Source: UBA5070 sp039798065 (lineage in GTDB: Bacteria; Fibrobacterota; Fibrobacteria; UBA5070). Taken from it: a stretch of 15,784 nucleotides of DNA. The stretch is from the NCBI GenBank assembly GCA_039798065.1, contig JBDKGS010000071.1:1-15784 (forward strand), written 5' to 3'. The notes under the pieces were generated by a model. It was given only the letters and a program-made list of their open reading frames with translations. It was not told the DNA's origin and did no database searches. Shown piece by piece: positions 13,092 through 15,784 of this stretch. Each line of letters begins with the position of its first letter. Position 1 is the first letter of the stretch. The position numbers were made by a program, and so were the translations under genes.

Positions 13092-13625
13092 TCAGGGCAC
13101 GTATACGCCCTTGAGCGCGACGTCGGGAAACAAGCGAAGGTCGTCCGCCACCCGCCCGGGAAAGACATCGGCTGGAAGCAAAATCGCGGAGATGTCCATC
13201 AATTGGCTCATCCGCTCCAGCGACACGCCGGGTGCCGCGTCCAGCGCCAGTCGGGTTTCGGTTGGATGCTGCGCCTTCACGGCAACCAGAGCCTTGTGCA
13301 AGGCATCCAGAGTCGCGCTGGAGTAGGCGTCCTTGCCTGGCGTGGGAATCTGGGCCACCGGTTTGGAATTCAGCTTGGCGGGATCGAGCCAAACCTTGAT
13401 GGTGTCCGGGCTCACCTGCGCGACCAGGTCGAAAGGCGGCGGCATCTTGACCGGCACCGGGTTGGTCACCGGCGACGGCAGGCTCGCCTTGACCACCACG
13501 ACCGAGGCGAAGCTCGCCGAGAGCATGAGGAACGGAATGAGGACGATCATGACGTCCAGGAAAGGCGTGAGGTTGAGCTCCTCTTGAGTGAGGTGGCTGT
13601 TGAGATCGTGACGTTTGCGAAACAT
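13092..13625 (-). CDS. ExbD/TolR-type biopolymer transport protein
   Basis: ExbD/TolR proteins pair with an ExbB/TolQ/MotA-like channel and convert proton flow into work on the outer envelope. The 177-residue product has a short cytoplasmic head, then NLTPFLDVMIVLIPFLMLSA (18-37), a single membrane helix with the conserved Asp D24, and a periplasmic domain to the end. ATG 13625 has AGGAG eight bases upstream. It is the last gene of a minus-strand operon behind two TonB-family genes. No ExbB-like gene is in the window, so it may lie beyond the right edge. The terminator at 12953-12979 is shared. Confidence 0.9.
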   Translation of the reverse strand: MFRKRHDLNSHLTQEELNLTPFLDVMIVLIPFLMLSASFASVVVVKASLPSPVTNPVPVKMPPPFDLVAQVSPDTIKVWLDPAKLNSKPVAQIPTPGKDAYSSATLDALHKALVAVKAQHPTETRLALDAAPGVSLERMSQLMDISAILLPADVFPGRVADDLRLFPDVALKGVYVP

Positions 13626-13675
13626 GGCGGTTCTCCTGTTGGCGAGTTATGAGTCGAGTGTGGATGGATTGGTGG

Positions 13676-13700
13676 ACAGGGCGGCATTTTTCCGCCCTGT
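13676..13700 (-). other. Intercistronic stem-loop between the TonB-family gene and exbD
   Basis: ACAGGGCGG and CCGCCCTGT form a perfect nine-pair stem with a seven-base A-rich loop on the minus strand. It lies 15 bases after the stop of the upstream gene. There is no T-tract, so it is more likely to affect transcript stability or partial termination than to end the operon. Confidence 0.65.
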
Positions 13701-13714
13701 GTGGATTCATTCGA

Positions 13715-14938
13715 TCATTGGCGATCGAGCACGAAGGCGTAGGTGACCGTGACGTTGCCCTTCTCGATGGAGTCGAACTTCATGCGGCGCGCCTTCTCCT
13801 TGATCTCGGCATCCAGCGCTGCAACGCCGGTGGAGCTGGAGACGATCTCGATGGCCACCACATCACCGGATGGCGCGATGGTGAACTTGACCGAGATCTT
13901 GCCGCCGATGTCGGGGTTGTCCTTGAGAGCCTTGTCGTAGCTGTAGCGGAATCCCCCGATGTGGGTGCGGATCACGCGCAGGATGGATTCGGGAGAACGG
14001 GTGCCGAGGTCTTCGCCAAGAGCGAGATCGGTTGGCTTTGGAGCCAACACGGTGCGTCGCATCGCGACACCGGTTCCGGGCTGGGTTCCAAGACGGATTT
14101 TGTCGCCGGTTGCGCGAGGATCCTTGCCGAACCCGTTTCCGAGACCGGTCCCCAGACCGTAGCCCCCGACGGCCGCCATGCGGTCACCTTCGCCGGCACC
14201 CATGCCGCCGCGCGTATTCTTCTTGAGGCTGTTGCCCCCAAGGCCCGCGAGGATGACATCGACCATGTTCTTCGCATTCGGATCGACGACGTCCTCCCCG
14301 ATCGCGCCCTCCGTCATGGTCGTCAACCGGTCCATGACGGAGTTCTTCATCACCGCGGCTGGACTGCTCTGTTGCGCCGCGGCGACGGTTCTCGTTTCGG
14401 TCGGTCCGTTCTGGTTCGGATCATCGCTCTTGTCGATGTTCTTGGCCTGCGAAGGATTGTCGGCTTCCTGCGGCTCGACAGGTTTTGGCGCCGGGTCCAC
14501 CTTCTTCTCCTCGGGGAGAATGATGGTCAACTCCGGTGGGAGCCCTTCGATGATCGCTGGCCGAGCTCGCCCACCGTCGATGACGATGGCCCCGATCGCG
14601 AAGACGAACAGAGCGCCCAATCCAGCGAGTACCGCGGCCCGGGCGTTCTTGCCCTTTTCTCCGGGTTCGTTCCAGCCAAGCAGACGGGATTTGGCGATGC
14701 GGTCGCGGGCCTTGTCCCACAGGTGCGACTGGAACGGCGTGTCTTCCGTGACCAGAAGTTGTCCGAACGGCAGTTCGATGGCGGCGTCCGAGCGGAACGT
14801 TCCCACCAGGCGGGGAGCGGGGGCGGGGAGCACCAGCTTGCTGCGTGGGTCGGAACCCACCGTGAGGGCGTTGGCCCAGATGGACCACTGGCGGGTCTGC
14901 CGCCCTGCGTCGACGAGTTGGATGGTGAAGTGTTTCAT
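13715..14938 (-). CDS. AgmX/PglI C-terminal-domain TonB-family protein (paralogue 1)
   Basis: This is a 407-residue inner-membrane-anchored protein. Residues 1-95 are a cytoplasmic domain with ALTVGSDPRSKLVLP, faintly like an FHA fold. A membrane helix spans about 101-120. A Pro- and Gly-rich periplasmic linker follows, with PEEKKVDPAPKPVEP, then GGYGLGTGLG. The C-terminal domain (313-407) has SPESILRVIRTHIGGFRYSY, GGKISVKFTIAPSGDV and ALDAEIKEKARRMKF, the pattern of the AgmX/PglI type of TonB C-terminal domain. Such proteins couple ExbB/ExbD-type motors to envelope machines, including gliding in Myxococcus. ATG 14938 has AAGGAGA six bases upstream. It is 63 bases downstream of a close paralogue and 89 bases upstream of exbD. 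Confidence 0.88.
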   Translation of the reverse strand: MKHFTIQLVDAGRQTRQWSIWANALTVGSDPRSKLVLPAPAPRLVGTFRSDAAIELPFGQLLVTEDTPFQSHLWDKARDRIAKSRLLGWNEPGEKGKNARAAVLAGLGALFVFAIGAIVIDGGRARPAIIEGLPPELTIILPEEKKVDPAPKPVEPQEADNPSQAKNIDKSDDPNQNGPTETRTVAAAQQSSPAAVMKNSVMDRLTTMTEGAIGEDVVDPNAKNMVDVILAGLGGNSLKKNTRGGMGAGEGDRMAAVGGYGLGTGLGNGFGKDPRATGDKIRLGTQPGTGVAMRRTVLAPKPTDLALGEDLGTRSPESILRVIRTHIGGFRYSYDKALKDNPDIGGKISVKFTIAPSGDVVAIEIVSSSTGVAALDAEIKEKARRMKFDSIEKGNVTVTYAFVLDRQ

Positions 14939-15001
14939 GGCGAGTCTCCTTCTATATGTCGGTTTTTGTCGGATCGGATCCGTGTACGCGGAAGCGATCG
15001 G

Positions 15002-15784
15002 TCAGTTCTTGTCAAGAGCGAAGGCGTACGTGACGGTCACGTTGCCGCGTTCGATCGCGTCGAATTTCATGCGCTTGGCCTTATCCTTGATCTCGGTGTC
15101 CAAGGCCGAGTCGGCGGTGTTGCTCGAGACGATTTCGATCGCCACGATGTCGCCCGACGGCGCGATGGTGAACTTGAGCGTGATCTTTCCACCCACGTTG
15201 GGGTTGTTCCGGAGCGCTTTCTGGTAGCTGTACCGGAATCCTCCGATGTGCTGGCGGATCACCCGCAGGATCGACTCGGGACTGCGCGTCCCCACCTCGC
15301 CGCCAAGCTCGATGTCGGAAGGCTTCGGGGGCAAGATGGTGCCTTTCAGGGCGGCTCCGTTTGCGCTTACACAACACCGTACCGTGCCGGATCCAGATCG
15401 GCCACCTGCCCCTAACCCCATGCCGCCAACAGCCGACATGCGATCGCCTTCGCGTGCTGTACCGCGCTCGCTTTTCTTGTAGACATGCCCGCCGCCGCCC
15501 GCGAGAAGCGCATCGACTGCGTTGTAGGTGTTCGGATCCGCGACTTCACCCATCATTCCATCCGACATCCGATCCATGACGGAATTCGACATGACACTTG
15601 CCGGTGCGCTTGGCGCAAACGCCACCGTTCGAGACTCGGTCGCCCCTCCCGCGTTCGGATTCGCGGCCAGCATCTTGTCGGCACCGCCACCCAAGGCCTG
15701 CTCCGACACGCCTTCCGGCAGGGGCAGCGGCACGTCCACCGTGGCGATTTTTCCGGTCTTGTTCACCACCGATTCCATCACGGC
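15002..15784 (-). CDS. AgmX/PglI C-terminal-domain TonB-family protein (paralogue 2), N-terminus beyond the window
   Basis: The visible 260 residues match paralogue 1 from the linker onward. TESRTVAFAPSAPASVMSNS, NSVMDR, DPNTYNAVDALLAGGGG, REGDRMSAVGGMGLGAGG and the whole C-terminal domain (SPESILRVIRQHIGGFRYSY to the end) correspond segment by segment. The C-terminal domains are about three-quarters identical. One linker piece differs and carries a Cys-Cys pair (TVRCCVSANG). The frame is open through base 15784, so the true start lies off the right edge and the first visible ATG is internal. This is a tandem duplication within one operon. Its function is presumably to transmit energy from an ExbB/ExbD motor, with the partner unknown. 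Confidence 0.88.
   Translation of the reverse strand, partial: AVMESVVNKTGKIATVDVPLPLPEGVSEQALGGGADKMLAANPNAGGATESRTVAFAPSAPASVMSNSVMDRMSDGMMGEVADPNTYNAVDALLAGGGGHVYKKSERGTAREGDRMSAVGGMGLGAGGRSGSGTVRCCVSANGAALKGTILPPKPSDIELGGEVGTRSPESILRVIRQHIGGFRYSYQKALRNNPNVGGKITLKFTIAPSGDIVAIEIVSSNTADSALDTEIKDKAKRMKFDAIERGNVTVTYAFALDKN

Noticed and set aside
13649..15415. A 588-codon plus-strand open frame opposite the TonB-family genes
   Set aside because: It spans two real minus-strand genes and their spacer. The internal similarity of its two halves only mirrors the duplicated paralogues.

Overview
The window looks like chromosomal DNA of a GC-rich (about 60%), flagellated, Gram-negative bacterium. Three things suggest a Fibrobacterota-like lineage: AgmX/PglI-type TonB-family proteins beside an ExbD gene, a short sigma-70 factor without region 1.1, and a secreted mannanase with a C-terminal sorting-like module. 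This assignment is an inference with moderate confidence and no marker gene proves it. Intergenic spaces are rich in hairpins.

Layout. 1-669 (minus): surE, cut by the left edge and apparently started by CTG. 850-1368 (plus): a small secreted or outer-membrane protein, followed by a CAT-anticodon tRNA (1406-1479) with a strong terminator. 1578-2024 (minus): a four-helix DUF5360/YvaD membrane protein, divergent from a leucine-rich-repeat protein kinase (2087-3400, plus). 3797-4924 and 5132-6367 (plus): a membrane-spanning AraC-type regulator and a GH26 beta-mannanase, probably a sense-and-degrade pair. 7239-8633 (minus): dihydrolipoyl dehydrogenase. 8943-9770 (minus): a primary-type sigma factor. 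10059-12925 (plus): fliD, fliS and a FliT-like gene behind a sigma-28-like promoter. 13092-15784 (minus): two tandem AgmX/PglI TonB-family genes (the upstream one cut by the right edge) and exbD, probably one operon of an energised envelope machine.

The most unusual feature is a roughly 250-290 bp repeat made of consecutive hairpins, present at 3428-3678 and 6434-6722 in the same orientation. The two copies flank exactly the regulator-mannanase pair. Several stems keep pairing through compensating base changes. The last hairpin of the repeat recurs inverted at 6914-6942, and a further dense hairpin array fills 6985-7154 before the lpd terminator. No protein-coding, IS or CRISPR explanation fits these segments. 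They look like a family of structured intergenic elements that may have helped move or duplicate the mannan cassette.

The rest is ordinary core metabolism, motility and envelope genes. There are useful details in start codons, operator-like repeats and intercistronic stem-loops.
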